Part shown: positions 23,401 through 35,323 of the stretch, one piece after another
Position numbering within the stretch: position 1 is the stretch's first letter
Layout of the letters: each line of letters starts with the position of its first letter
Assembly: GCF_001540865.1 (NCBI RefSeq)
Contig: NC_033625.1
Span: 9,238,260-9,302,259, forward strand
DNA: 64,000 nt
DNA from: Ananas comosus
Lineage: Eukaryota > Streptophyta > Magnoliopsida > Poales > Bromeliaceae
Direction: 5' to 3'
Translations under genes and position numbers: made by a program
Notes under the pieces: model-generated
Told to the model about the DNA's origin: nothing
The model's input: only the letters and a program-made list of their open reading frames with translations
The model's database searches: none

Positions 23401-25150
23401 CACTTGCATTTTTTATATTGCAAACGTGATTAGCTAACAGAGCTGTGATTGACTGGCTTATTTTTGTAGACTCTAACAGCAGGCTTTGCTATGATTGGTC
23501 GGATGGGAAAGGTAAAACTTTTAAACCCACTTTGTTTAAATTTGTGAGTAGTTTCTATTTTTCATATTTTTTGAAATATATGATGGTATCCACCTGTTGT
23601 TTGATGGATCAAACAATAATACCTCTCACTGGGAAGGGTTTTGCTAATACGATATAGCTCATTAATCTCTCTTCTTAAGAACTTACGTCTCTATATAGGG
23701 CTCTTCGTATACTCCTTCAAAACTCCCTCCTCAACCACTTGAATTATGGGCATATGAGGTCTGCAAATCTTTAAAATTCTAATGTAAATTCATTGAGATA
23801 ATTGTTTTTCTTTCAGTTTCAATCGAGCTGACATATGTTTCACTTTTTCAGGCCTCTCCTTTTTGTAAAATTGTTCGTGAAGTGCTGGTTGAATTAGAAT
23901 TACCCCACATACTTCGAAGGTACATTTTCGCTATTCTCGGAGCCAAATATTTTCCACCTTCATGTTAAGTAATGTAAAACAATCATTTGTCTTCAACAGC
24001 TTAAGTTTGTAGCAAATGGTGTTTTTATATTTTATATTCAACACTTTATACATAGATGAATTCAATGACCTCATTAAACAGAATGCCAGGGAAAGTAACA
24101 AATTAATTTGGTCTAAGGAAGGAAATATCATCCCGTTAAACTCTACGTTTTTGCCTATCATGTTATCATCAGTTTTAAAAAGACTTCTTTTTGCAAAATG
24201 GTGGTGACATGGTATTATACGATTGCAGAAAAGTGTTTTGGAATTCTCAATGGACATATTCAGAACACGAAATGCTCACTAGAGAAAGATATGGAATATT
24301 GAAATCCTATTTATCAGAATGGCTTTGTAACTTGGTTTTAAAGTTTCTTCTATTAGTCATAATTTGTCTCTAAAAAATAAATTGTCATTGCAGCACTGCA
24401 CGCGGCAGCCCAAAAAGGCAGACACTATATGAGAAAGTTGGACATTTTCAGGTTTTTTTTCCCCCATATTCTATTGTGATAGTATTTCGCAAAGTAATTT
24501 GGTAAATGTAGGAGACCCCTTCAATTACATGGTCTATTTTGAAATGGCGACATCCACTTCGTGATTTTTTCAATTTGAATGATTTTAGTCAAATTATATT
24601 CTAAATATATTAAATTCAACAGCAGTTTTGCTAAATTTAATGTTTTAATCACCTTTTAGCAAAACAAAAAAGAATGTTACAATAGTTAATGCTAAATAAG
24701 TGTAAAATAACTTCTAGAGTTATTAGATTTAACGAACTTACCAGTTTAACTAGGTATTGCTACTCAAATCAAAATAAAATTGCAAGTCAAGAGATGTCAA
24801 TGCAAAAATATAAAGCTGAGCCTCCTATTTCAAAGTGGCCTGTAGCAGAGCAATGCCGGTACATTTTACTGAACAATTTTATAGCGTAATCCTTATTTTC
24901 CAAAAAAGAAAGATATTATTTTACTGATTTTGCTGTTATCTAAAGTTTGTTTAGTCTGTCCTAGGTTTATTTTTTCGAAAAAAGGTATAGGGGCAGAAAC
25001 CTATACCTTTTATTAATTTAAATTTGCTTTGTTTGATCTACTAAAATTCTTGGGCAGGTGCCTTACTTAGAAGATGTTAACGCCGGAGTGAAAATGTTCG
25101 AGAGTGCTGAGATAATAGACTATCTCAGAGCAACATATGTCCTGTCTTAA
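14435..25150 (+). CDS. Plastid-type protein with two thioredoxin/GST-N folds (5' exons not seen)
   Basis: Eleven exons read in frame with GT-AG borders: 14435-14499, 15388-15460, 15638-15656, 16082-16201, 22977-23046, 23320-23363, 23470-23511, 23699-23758, 23852-23919, 24394-24451 and 25058-25150 (TAA). The product has two glutaredoxin/GST-N-like halves. The first holds [11 protein letters not shown], then the redox-type motif CPFC and [27 protein letters not shown] and [12 protein letters not shown]. The second holds [34 protein letters not shown] and [19 protein letters not shown]. The order matches plant chloroplast thioredoxin-family proteins such as Arabidopsis At5g03880, whose substrate is unknown to me. 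About 235 residues are visible; the family is near 330, so the transit peptide and N-terminus are missing. The first exon could instead start at 14389. The frame is open throughout, so the gene may be live despite a 6.8-kb intron (16202-22976) filled with retrotransposons. Confidence 0.88.
16604..19570 (+). mobile_element. 2.97-kb solo-LTR-like element nested in the copia 5' LTR
   Basis: It starts TGTCACGCC, ends TTCTACA and is flanked by GTTCG (16599-16603) and GTTTG (19571-19575), a 5-bp duplication with one C-to-T change. Conserved features near the start are GACAGACCTGCCG and the phrase GGGTGTGAGAACTACT...CAGTGGGTA (about 17043-17082). Near the end come pyrimidine and purine tracts (18845-19180) and the perfect palindrome CTTAGTGGAATTCCACTAAG (19230-19249). 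It has no retroelement protein and no primer-binding site. Relatives are at 26307, 33451, 35324 and 48261. Confidence 0.82.
18845..19180. repeat. Pyrimidine and purine tracts with a CTG-rich centre
   Basis: A pyrimidine tract (18845-18938), a GCTGCTGCAGG-rich centre (18939-18995), a purine tract (19000-19110) and another pyrimidine tract (19113-19178) follow each other. Long ORFs here on both strands are composition artefacts. Confidence 0.8.
20085..21338 (+). pseudogene. Copia gag-protease relic (pol deleted)
   Basis: Fragments in shifting frames give a UBN2-type gag with the start [20 protein letters not shown] and [15 protein letters not shown] frameshift near 20410 leads to a gag C-terminus with [11 protein letters not shown] and an SRSKSKSK basic tail. 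Next come a CCHC zinc knuckle ([11 protein letters not shown], near 20790-20825) and a protease region with [11 protein letters not shown] (near 20945-20980). The text then jumps to the 3' end, so integrase, reverse transcriptase and RNase H are gone. Such a copy would need proteins from another element to move. Confidence 0.85.
22513..22976 (+). repeat. Tandem duplication in an intron that includes an exon relic
   Basis: Unit 1 (22513-22744) and unit 2 (from 22745) share AGGAAGRSYCAA, GGATACCTGA, TTTTCTATTC and AATTCTCTTC landmarks in order. Unit 1 ends in a broken copy of the next exon (22690-22722), while unit 2 runs into the real exon at 22977. Unit 2 also has a local 59-bp tandem repeat (22850-22909 and 22910-22968). 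Confidence 0.75.
22690..22722 (+). pseudogene. Relic of the GVAMYES exon
   Basis: GTGACC, GCAGGCATGGCTATG and TATGAGTC match the start of the real exon 22977-23046 (GTGGACCC, GGCGTGGCGATG, TATGAATC), with a small deletion. The copy lacks the rest of the exon and its donor site. Confidence 0.65.
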
Positions 25151-26306
25151 CAATTAAATCTTTACTTTATATAATTACTTTTTTAGTCCTGTATATGTGT
25201 TGTTGTGTTTTCAACTTTTCTTTATTCCTTCCTAATTTTTGTATAATATCCAATTCTTTCATGGTCGCATGAACAATTGCTTGATTGCGAAGCATGGGCA
25301 TTTAGCACAATAATATAGTGCAGTGCCTGTAATAACCTGTATTCTTTTACTTGAGGTCGTGGTCCTTTCTTCTTGAAGAAGCGTCCTTGTGTTGCTCCTG
25401 TTTTGTTGGTTCGTAAAATAAGATGTGTAAATTGAGCTTGAACTTCTGTTAAAGGGGCTTGTACGCTAACATTTTGATTTATTTCTCGACAATTCACGTA
25501 CTTTACTTTATAATTTGGTTGGTTATTTTTTATTTCAAAGGAAATAAAATTCCTTCCAAACGGGAGAATTCTGCTCACATGGACAGCTGCGGGTTTCTTC
25601 TATTTCCGAGGGGAATCTGAAAATATTTTTAGAATTCCAAATTAAGCTTTCATTTTAATCTCAATCATAAATTTGGATTTAAATGTATTTTTAAAATTCA
25701 AATTTCATACCTAACTTCACATTTTGAATTTGATTCCGAATTCAAATTTAAATTTTGAGTTCCAAATTCAAATTTTAAATTTTGGATTCGAATTTTGAAT
25801 TTTAATTTTAATTTTGGCTTCATATTTTAAATTCAATTTGGATTTTATTATTTGAATTATAAATTCAAATTTAGATTTTTGAATTGATTTAAAATTTATA
25901 ATTTGAATTTATGTAATGTGCTGGACCTCAGCAACTTAATAATGTTGCAGTTTCTGTTTGTGGTACGTATTTGTTTTTGATTTTTGGAGGTTATTGGGTT
26001 GAGCTGAATCCATCCTAACAGGAAATAGTTGCGAAAACGGAATCTGAAAATATATATTCAGTTGAAATTGGAGTTTCAGAACATTTCAGACACTGGAAAG
26101 TGGTTGTGGGCATCCGAAAGTACTGTGTCGAGTGATTTGTGTTTTGGATGGTCCCGATTAGGTGGTGGACGCTCGAAAGTTGCAATCAAGGTTTCGGATG
26201 CTCGGAAGTATATTAGATGCTCAGCTCAGATTATTGACATCACTGCTTTGAGCAAAGTTGCGAGCATCAGGAAGTTACTGTGGAGCCGGAATATTTGTGA
26301 ATAAGT
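25151..26306. other. 3' flank of the gene, then AT-rich and word-repeat sequence
   Basis: 25151-25560 is the likely 3' UTR and flank. 25620-25920 is made of AAATTTAAATTC-type repeats resembling 1-130 and 48600-48900. 26060-26230 has spaced variants of a GGATGCTCGAAAG word. No gene is visible. Confidence 0.5.
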
Positions 26307-29040
26307 GTCACGCTGTCGGGTCCAGCACAATTCGGGCTCGCCAACAGATTTGCCGCATACACAAAAACTTTTGTATACAGAAGCACCTGTAAATAATACG
26401 AGAATCACTACAAGAGAGTTACAGAGCTACCAAAATAGAAATAAATAGTCACATATAATCCAAGGTGTATAACATAAACCGAAAGGACGACAACAATGTC
26501 TCACAACTCTCAACAGATGAAACAAAATACGACGGTATATACAAGACTAAAAACAGCTACTATCTCCAAAATAGTACTTTTTTAGCTCAACGTCCAGGGT
26601 AGATAGGAATCTGCCTCGCGACGCCCTTATCTCGATCAGAAGTAGCAGTAGCAACCGACAGCTCTGCAAGAGCAATAATGGGTGTGAGAACTACTATAAA
26701 ACAAAATAGTTCTCAGTGGGTACCATCACCGATCCCAATGGCCTACCCACTAAGTTTATAAGACTAGTAGTATAGCTGGTAGGTAAAATAATAATATGAT
26801 AAGCTAGAAAAATTCTACAGCTACTATGCCACTATACTACCACTACTCATGTCATACTCTCTGTGTACATATACATCACTAGCTGAGGAATAGTCACCAC
26901 TGACCCAATCCAAAATGACTGCCAATCGGCCAATCCAACTAGTGCCTAAGCTACTCCACACACCATCTACGGGGATGGCCGATCTACGTAGAATATCCAA
27001 AAGGGCTGTTGCGATATCAACGCAATAAAGCCAGACTCCGAAGCGGCACTCGAGGGCGTGACTCTACCGAATATAGAAGCGTATCTCTGTCAAGGTCAAT
27101 CAGGATCACGCAAGCTGTAGTCAATGCAAATGCTCAAACGGGTCGAAAAACCGAAACTCACGTGCCTTTAGCACAATCTGATGCAAAAGGCAAAGATTTG
27201 GCCACTGTGAGTCCGGACAGCACCCGACAACACGAAATAACCTAAGCACTACTGTAAAAAATCCATTCGACATCTTAGCACGAGCATAATCTCAACCTAC
27301 ACTAATTTGAATATCCGCGACGCACTAACAGCGGCAATACAATAGTAAAAATAGTTCCTGAAACTAAATCTGATCAAATAGATGACAAGTTCAATGTGTA
27401 GGTTTTTTTCTAAGTCAATTCTCAATTCAGCATGTAGTAATCATCTCATCCAAACTATCTAACTCATGCTCAAAATTCAGATTTTATATAATAATATGCA
27501 AATCTACAAGTTGAGCCACAAAACATGATAATTGATACAAATTATTCATGTTGAAATTTCTACAACATAGGAGGAATTTCGAAAATTTAAGTAGACATTA
27601 ACCCACCTGAAGAGCTAATCCCACCACGAGATAAAGAACTCGAGAGCCAACAAGCAACCAACCTCCTCTCAAACTATTGCACTACTGGAGACTCTAGCAG
27701 CAGGTTCCGGACACCCTAAACATGAGCCCAAATCAGCCAACAAGCAATCAAAATTAGCAAGAGCTCATACCTTGAGTCCAAAGCTCAAATCTAGAATTGA
27801 AGCTCTAAAATTACTCAAACTCATCTCCTAACAACAAGACCAATCACCAAGGTATGTTGCTTCACCAGTTCTCAGCTAAAACAGCAACCAAAACCCCCCC
27901 AAGACAATTCGGATCCAGAAAGGGAGGCCCAGTTCAGCATCCAGAAAAATAGCACTCAGCACCTCAACTCACTTCAAGCTGGAATCTGAGAATTCTAACT
28001 TGTAAATCCAGTGGAAAGGGAATCAAAAACCTCCAGAGGTGAGGAAAAAGCAATTCAAATCCAACAATCAACTCTCTACCAAAATCTGGATTCAAAATTC
28101 CATCAAAATCATCAATTCCTCCAAAAATAGTACCTAACAATCCAAAATCTGAAATGAACTTACCTTTCCAACATGCAAACTCCGGTGAGAAAGCTTCAAA
28201 ATCAGAGAGGAAAGATGGATCCAATTCCAAATTCGAAAATCTAACAATGACAATAATCGGATCAAGAAAAGTCCAAGATTCTACTAGAAAACCCAATTTC
28301 AGCTCAAAACCTCCAATTCGAGTTAATTTCAGCAAATTAATCTTACTACCCTGAATTAAATGAAGTTAGAATTGCTCCATACACTCTCCTTCAAGTCTAC
28401 AAACCACGAAATTATTCTCCACAGCAATTGGAAGCTCCAACAGATCACAATTCCTCAAATTGCTAGAGTTGTTGCTTGAATTCCTGTTGTGAATGCCCAA
28501 CCATAGGGAGAAATAAAGGATTTGAGGAGGTTTGAGGGAGATTTGAGTAAGGAAATGGAGTTTGTTGCGAAGAAGGAAGGAAAAGAGCTCTTAGGGGTCG
28601 TCCAAAGCTTTTATAAAAGCAGTGGAGAGGTAAAATAAGCCATAAGAAAAATAGAAGCTAACGTACTTCAGCACTGAAAATCCAAATTCAGACACCCTAT
28701 ACCCAGAACTGGGCGCCCTAAACAGCTCACCACTATAGTCTAGCAATTCGGGTTGACCCGCGTAAAGGTCCGATGTGCCTAACCTGCACCGACGGCTCAC
28801 ACCTACCACATGCCATGTGTTCGATATTCACGAGAGAGAATTCGGGCTCACATTGCGAGCGCCCTAAACTAGATCCGAAATCACTTTAGCAATATGTACA
28901 AAACAGCGCTCTAGATCTAGGCACCCTAAACCATTTTTGGTTACCAGATCTTTAGTTTTGGCTTATTTGAGTGCGCCAAGTTTGTTTTTGCATTCATTTC
29001 ATGCTAAAATGACTCCGACTCGTCCGACACTCTACAGATG
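26307..29040 (+). mobile_element. LTR-like element of the TGTCACG family
   Basis: It starts TGTCACGCTG and keeps family landmarks: GCCAACAGATTTGCCG (26340-26355) and GGGTGTGAGAACTACT...CAGTGGGTA (26680-26728). No retroelement protein or primer-binding site is seen. Words of the type GCGCCCTAAAC occur at 28700-28945. The right end is uncertain: CTCTACA near 29035 is one choice; TTTACA near 29493, followed by TAAG as in the left flank, is another. Confidence 0.6.
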
Positions 29041-30070
29041 TGTTGACCAGTCACTAATACTGTAGTCATTTCGACAGTTTGTTTTTCATTTGGTAGCTCA
29101 TTTCTTTACCTTTACCAACTTATTAGCTTAGTTTCCTTTTCATTACACCTCATAGAGAGCCGATTGCTCGCACACTTTTTTCAATCGGCAGGTAGATGGG
29201 GTCGGTTGCTCCGGACTCCCCCAAGTACCTCATAGGGAGTCAATTGCTCGCACACCTCTCTTCTCCTTTGACACTTTCGGAATGTCACTCTTTTTACCAT
29301 TATACCCTAAGTCCATGACTCTAGAGTTAATACTCATTGTCTAATTTACACAACTTGTTCTTTGGTTCTCATGTTACGTAGAGTTCACATGTCTCTAAGT
29401 CTCATCTTAGATTTTGAGCTAAGTTTAGATGCCACACTTGTTTAATCTATTTCCTAGGTTCACATTACTCATACATGCACTTGACCACTTTTCCCATTTA
29501 CATAAGAGTTAAACTGTAGTTTTTTTTTCCTAGCATGCAACTAAGTCACATTTAGATCAATATTTAATATTTTAGCATGCTAATAAAATTAAAAAATAAT
29601 AGACAGAGAGAAATCACCCCTTTTTCAGTAATATTTCCTACCTTTTTTAGATCCTGCACTAAAGAGATGGACTTGATCTCTTGAATCACAAGAAAACTCC
29701 TAAAAATTGTTCTAGCACAATTATAACCCCCAAAAATCCTATTTATAAATTCTAAAATTAAAACTCTAAAATTACTCGCCTCTCCTCTTCTATAGAGCAA
29801 AACGTAGATGAGAGGATTGTCTTCAACCTTGTAGAGTTTCCTCTTGAAGTTCTAGACCACCTTCAAGCTCCAAATGAGATCAATCCCAAGCTCAACAATA
29901 GAAAAATGGGTTCCTCTTTGTTTCTAGAGAAAGGAGGAGGAGAAAGAAGGTGAAGAGGGGTGAAATGGCTGAGAGGATTATAGTTTCAGTGAAAATTTTT
30001 TTATAGGGTTGCAACAATAGCAACGAAACCCTCAAAAATTTTTATTTGGATTAAGTTGAAAACACTATCT
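29041..30070. other. Probable degraded LTR sequence, no gene
   Basis: Two related phrases, GAGCCGATTGCTCGCACAC (29158-) and GTCAATTGCTCGCACACCTC (29236-), lie about 80 bp apart. The remainder is A/T-rich with no supported ORF. Confidence 0.4.
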
Positions 30071-30380
30071 ATGTAGGGTTTTGGGTGCCCGCCCGATTTT
30101 TCGAGCATCAGATTCTTAGGTAGCTGCGCCCGGTCGAGGGATCGGGCGCCCGCTTGTTAGGATTTTGTTAGATTTGTAGTTGAATCCTATTTGGATTAGG
30201 ATTAATATTTAAATCTGTTGGAAATATGTAGGGTTTTGGGTGCCCGCCCGATTTTTTGAGCATCTGATTCTTACGTAGCTGCGCCCGGTCGAGGGATCGG
30301 GCGCCCGCTTATTAGGATTTTGTTAGATTTGTAGTTAAATCCTATTTGGATTAGGATTAATATTTAAATCTGTTGGAGAT
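30071..30380. repeat. 155-bp tandem duplication with GGGCGCCCG words
   Basis: Units 30071-30225 and 30226-30380 are nearly identical. Each contains GGGTGCCCGCCCG, GCGCCCGGTCGAGGG and ATCGGGCGCCCG, which are partly palindromic. Confidence 0.88.
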
Positions 30381-30639
30381 AAATTAAGATTTAAATATTT
30401 GAGCTTTGGGTGCCGTACCAGAGAGAGAAAAAGAGAGAGATAAGTGAGTTGGATGCACCTTGTGCACGGGTGCGTTCATGAATGAGTAGTCTTTTTAGGT
30501 TAATAAAAGACGAGAGAAGGGTAGGAGAGATTCAGAAAGAGGGCTCGGGTTATAGCTACTTTAATGAATCTTGTTTTACCTGCATATTTTCTGTTTTGAC
30601 TTTTCTCTTTTTTGTGATTGTATCAGCTTTTGTTGAGGA

Positions 30640-31290
30640 GACGGGTTGATGGTAAAAAGCCGATTTGACGCTTCCGTTGTGGAATCCCAATAATCGATAC
30701 CGAATCCACATTAGTCGGTATCGGAGCGGATTGCGGATTCACAAGATCCGGTACCGGGACGAGTACCGGATTCCCAACACCGCTAGCTCCGTCCCTTCTC
30801 AATTCGGGTGCTTGCAAGATGTTTTGGGCATCTGAATGTTAAATCTCTCGTGCAACTTGTGCTCTTGAGAAGAGAATTCGAAATCCATTCGGGTGTCTAT
30901 TTTGGACCGTCCGAAAGTGATTCCAAGCACTCGCAGGATATTTCCGGCGTATAAATTTACTATCCAGTAGAACCCATTCTCTAGTTGGGAGTCCAGAACT
31001 ATTTCGGGTGTCCGCAGGTAGGGTACGAAATAATATTCAAGCACCTGCATGACTTTCCGAGAATCTAAATTCACTGTCTGGTAGAACCCATTCTCTGGTT
31101 GGAAGTCCAGTACTATTCCGGGCGTCCGTAGATAGGGTCCGAAATTGCATTCGAGCGCCCACATGGCTTTCTAGGCGTCCGAAAGTGGCTCCTCACTAGC
31201 CAACTATCTAGAAGAGCGTCCAGATGATCTAGGCAACCATCTGAGAGCCATTTCGGGCGTCCGATTCTCCGTTCGGGGCGTCCGAATTGG
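30640..31290. repeat. LTR boundary-like site and TTCGGGCGTCCGAA word array
   Basis: AATCCACA followed by GTCGGTATCGGAGCGG (30704-30729) resembles an LTR end plus a mutated primer-binding site. From 30790 to 31290 about ten variants of TTCGGGCGTCCGAA are spaced 30-60 bp apart (for example 31003, 31113, 31255, 31273). No coding capacity is visible. Confidence 0.5.
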
Positions 31291-31330
31291 TCTAGAACTC
31301 AGCTTTTTGAGTTTTGGATTTCCGTTTCAA

Positions 31331-32620
31331 TCTGAATCATTTTCGATTTGATATTACTAATATTTTTAAAATGCCCATCTTTAGTAAGATGGTTTATGTA
31401 ATGTAATTAGGCATATTGTTTCTTTCTTTATTAGTGCTCTATATTAAGGCACGTATTATTTGATTTCTTTCTTTATTTGGTCATATTTAATTAGTTCTAT
31501 ATAAAGAGATCTTTCTACAGTGTACATAAAATCCTATGTCGAGCAATGTATACCGTATGCCCCTTATCGAATTGGCCTTCTTATTATACCCAAGCAAATT
31601 AATGCTTCTCCATGCATGGGTTTTTAATATAAGGGCAATTTTTATAGCATGTCCTTACAAATTTCAAAAAAATCACTCCTCGGAAAGTTTGAAATATTAT
31701 CAATACTCTCTAAAACCTCTATCCGTCAATCTTTCGTTTTTATTCGTTTTCACTTATTGACAGATAAAAATGAATAGAGACTCCTCACCTATAGGTACAA
31801 CTTTAACTTATTTTTTATTATTATTAAGACTCATTAAGTTTTCAGTTTTTTGAGTAATATTTCAATACATCATATAAATTTTGACCATTTATTTATGAGA
31901 CGCTAATAAATTTGGTATATTACTAGTTCTTTTTTCCAATATTGTTATATTAACTAATTCAAATTGGTAATCTGTGTGACACGTTACTTTTTGTAAAATC
32001 CAACTATATTCTTTACTAATTAAGAGTTAAATTTTAATATTTATGGTATATTGAAGCATTCCTCTCCTTTTTTTTTTATTTAGGTTATTGTACATAGTAA
32101 ATTTTTTTTAATTGAGGCATCTCACTCATGAATTTATAAAATTTTTAATTTAGCTAATAAAAAATAGCTCAGTTGTAAGAAAATAATCATAATAAATTTA
32201 GAGGGTGTAAATAAAACATTAAAAAACAAAGAGGGTCGTTAAAAATGGCCGATAGGTGAAGAGGATTTTACACATTTTTTCCTTATTGTAGAAGATGGGT
32301 TTTTAATTGAAGGATTTTTACACAAATATCACATGAAAAATACTCTAATATCAAGAATTTTAACAATCGAAAGATTTTTTGTGTGAGAAGTGTAAGTTGT
32401 TTAAATAGAATTAGAATATAATTATTTCTGGAGGTAACATTGAATAGTAACATTGAGAGTTATGTCATGATTAACTGTGTAATTTAATAGCAAAAGTAAA
32501 GTAGAAATTAAATATAGGTAAAGGAATTTTACACATTTTTACCTCATTGTAGAAGATATTTTAATAGAGAAATTTTACATGAATATCACAGAGACGAAAT
32601 ACTTTATTTTCAAGAATTTT
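31331..32620. other. AT-rich intergenic sequence with a 261-bp spaced duplication
   Basis: No gene is supported. From 32265 a segment (TTTTACACATTTTT, GTAGAAGAT, CAAGAATTTTAACAAT) repeats at 32526; the second copy is interrupted at 32620 by an LTR element and resumes at 40579. This confirms the element's boundaries. Confidence 0.6.
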
Positions 32621-32876
32621 TTTAAGGATTTTTTCTAGGATGGCGGATTTCGTGGAGTCGTGTGGAGTGTTGAAGGGTTGAAGAGGATGATCGCAAGATT
32701 CGTGATGAAAAGATTCGTCCGTGATGCTCATCTATCTCAGGTATGTGCTTTAATAATTAGTGGTGATGTTTGCACATTTAAAAGTGTTTGGAAGACTTAG
32801 AAAGGGTTTTTAAATGTATAAATGTGAAAAACTAAGATCTACTTATATATTGTTGCATAATTTGTATATTGCATGT

Positions 32877-33451
32877 CTTGAGGCATACACATATATTTAA
32901 CATTTGCTTAAATTATCTATGGATATCTGTTGAACTAACATGATTGCAGTGTCTCCTTTCGACCTGGTGGGTCGAGCTCTTCCCTTGGGTTGCCATACCC
33001 ACTGGGAACTATATTTATATAGCTCTCACCCCACGTTGTTTTGGGGATTTCAGGTTCCCACGTGAGCGGCGCAGCGGCGTGAGGAAAGGGCGTAGCTTCG
33101 TAGATAGCGCCCTACCACCGAGACCAGAGATAGCGGTACTCTGAAGTGGTTTAGCTAAGGGTATAAAATGAAATAACAAACTTATAGTAATTTGTATAAC
33201 TTAGTGGTACTTGGAAAATGTAATATTGCAATATGTAAAGGCTGTGAGATGTATGCTTGTAATAGCATAGTTTAGCATTTTATATTTTTGATACTTATGC
33301 AATCTATGTTTGAATACTGTTCCTGGTTGGAATCTCGTGTATTGCATTGTATGGATTGTGACGCCTAGGACGTACAGGGAAAGCTCTGTCCGTTCGGCGG
33401 TCTGTTGGCGTGCCCGAATCCGACCAAATAGGAGGAGTTCGGGGCGTGACA
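32877..33451 (-). mobile_element. Truncated minus-strand copy of the TGTCACG LTR family
   Basis: Read on the minus strand from 33451 it starts TGTCACGCCCCGAACTCC, then GCCAACAGACCGCCGAAC. It includes the phrase GGGGTGAGAGCTAT...TTCCCAGTGGGTA (33038-32987). It stops at 32876, inside the remaining 5' LTR of the larger element. Confidence 0.72.
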
Positions 33452-33598
33452 CCAGTCGTCTAGACAATGCGTGCTGCTACCACATGTATTTGCATTTGCA
33501 TCTTTGAAATAAAAAAAAAAAAGGACTAAAAAAAAAAATTCTAACAAGATTCTCTAGAGATGGTAAAATTGATTGATATAATTTTGATACATCTCTTA

Positions 33599-34099
33599 GG
33601 TATCGTTTGGTTCGGGGATAAGCAAAAAGTGGGTATTCCAGGGATAGGTATAAATTGAGGTATAAGCGGGGATTAGATCAATTTTGCGTTTGGATGAAAA
33701 TTGAGTTATTCCTGGGAATAAGAAAAATAACGTTTGGTTAGGTAAGATGAATAAGATTTAAAGTGGGTAGTTATAAATAAAAATTAATAATATTATCACT
33801 TTTTTATTTATATTAGAATTTAAATTTTTATATTTTATATTTATATTTTAAAATTNAAGGCGGTTTGCCCTAGTAAAAAATGGCCTTATAAAATAAGGCC
33901 AGTTTCGAACGATAAGGGCCAATAAGGCCTTATCGTTCGAAAAATGATAAGGTGGTAAAATCACCTTATCACGATAAGGGTACGAATTAAAGTTTGAATT
34001 AATTTTAATATTTTATTTAATTTTGATTTAATATATTTATATTATATAATATATTATTAGCGGGGATAATCCCCGCTTATCCCCGAACCAAACGGGGCC
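33599..34099. mobile_element. Tourist-like (PIF/Harbinger) MITE
   Basis: Terminal inverted repeats GGTATCGTTTGGTTCGGGG and CCCCGAACCAAACGGGGCC are flanked by TTA (33596-33598 and 34100-34102), the usual PIF/Harbinger target site. It contains an N at 33856 and a cluster of three hairpins at 33882-33971. There is no transposase. Confidence 0.85.
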
Positions 34100-34470
34100 T
34101 TAGGTGATATAAGGTTGGATTTTACAAGATGCTCAAACAGCCACTCCCGTGATATGTCTTGTGCATAATCCAATTTAGTTACATTATTTTGATATTTTCA
34201 ATATTTGGGATCTCTTTATTCTCTGTTTTAGTAGATTTGATGACAGGTAGATACAATAAATTTTTAGATCTTATTTGATGTGTTCAATTCAAAGGTATAC
34301 TCATCTAGAATTTGTCTAGTTTTTCTCTCAATTAATTTTGACGTTTTTGAATATTTTCTGAAATTGATTAAATTTGGCGTAAATTAAAATTTTTGTTTAA
34401 AGTCATTGGGATTTCACATATATTTATTTTGTGGGGGTTTGAGGTATTTTCTGAAAGAAAGAAAGAATTG

Positions 34471-34505
<35 letters not shown>

Positions 34506-34520
34506 TGANAAAAAAAAGGT
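34471..34520. repeat. Poly-A run with an assembly N
   Basis: More than 30 A residues are followed by GATGANAAAAAAAGG. The N at 34508 marks a sequencing or assembly break, and the rest of the 5' LTR may be lost here. Confidence 0.85.
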
Positions 34521-35323
34521 TTTTTAAGCTACGGGGTCCATACCCTGCATTGAAGATCCGGACCCTCCGCCCGACCACATATATACAATTTGGCCGATCT
34601 CTTTTATTTCTTACTCGTTTTCTTCGTTCTTCCTCCCACGAGCTTCCCTCTCCCCCTTCTTGGTTTTTCCTTAGATCTTGCTCGGTTTCTTCGCATTTTT
34701 GGTATGTATTTCGGATCTTGTTATATTTCTGTCAAATAACTCAAAAAATACATATTTTTTCTTTGATTTTCATGATCTAGCCATATAACTTGTTTGATTT
34801 CATAATTTTTGCTTCTCAATTCGTTCTAAACATGCTAGAGAGTATTCTGTTATCTTTTTGCATGATTTAGATGATCTATTTGCTCAAATCAGTTCCGACT
34901 GTGATTAACAAATATATTTTGCCTATTTTTCTGAAAATGTCGAATTTTTTAGCACTGTTAAGCATTGTTTTTGTTGCATATCCATCATACATGACTACTT
35001 GTGGCCCTAGAAACTTCTAAATATAAATTTTGTGATTTTCGCAAAATCTTGAAAATGTGAAGTTAATATGCAGTTTTGTTCAAAAATTTGATAAACATGG
35101 TATATTTTCAAGATGTATTCCCTATTTTTCGTGCTTGTGTTCCTTATGACCGGTGCGGGTGGAGGTGGCAAACATCGTAAATCCTCGGCTTATAAGCTTT
35201 CGACTATTATCGAGGATGAAGGCAGTGAGTATGAAGCTTCGGATCACTCAAAAACTGAATTAGCAGACTGGGAGTCTCTTACTCCTGAGGTTCTCTCCAA
35301 ACGAAAAGGAAAAGAGCCAGTAG

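Noticed and set aside
25222..25578. 118-codon minus-strand ORF downstream of the thioredoxin-fold gene
   Set aside because: No recognisable domain, A/T-driven, and it overlaps the likely 3' flank of a supported gene.
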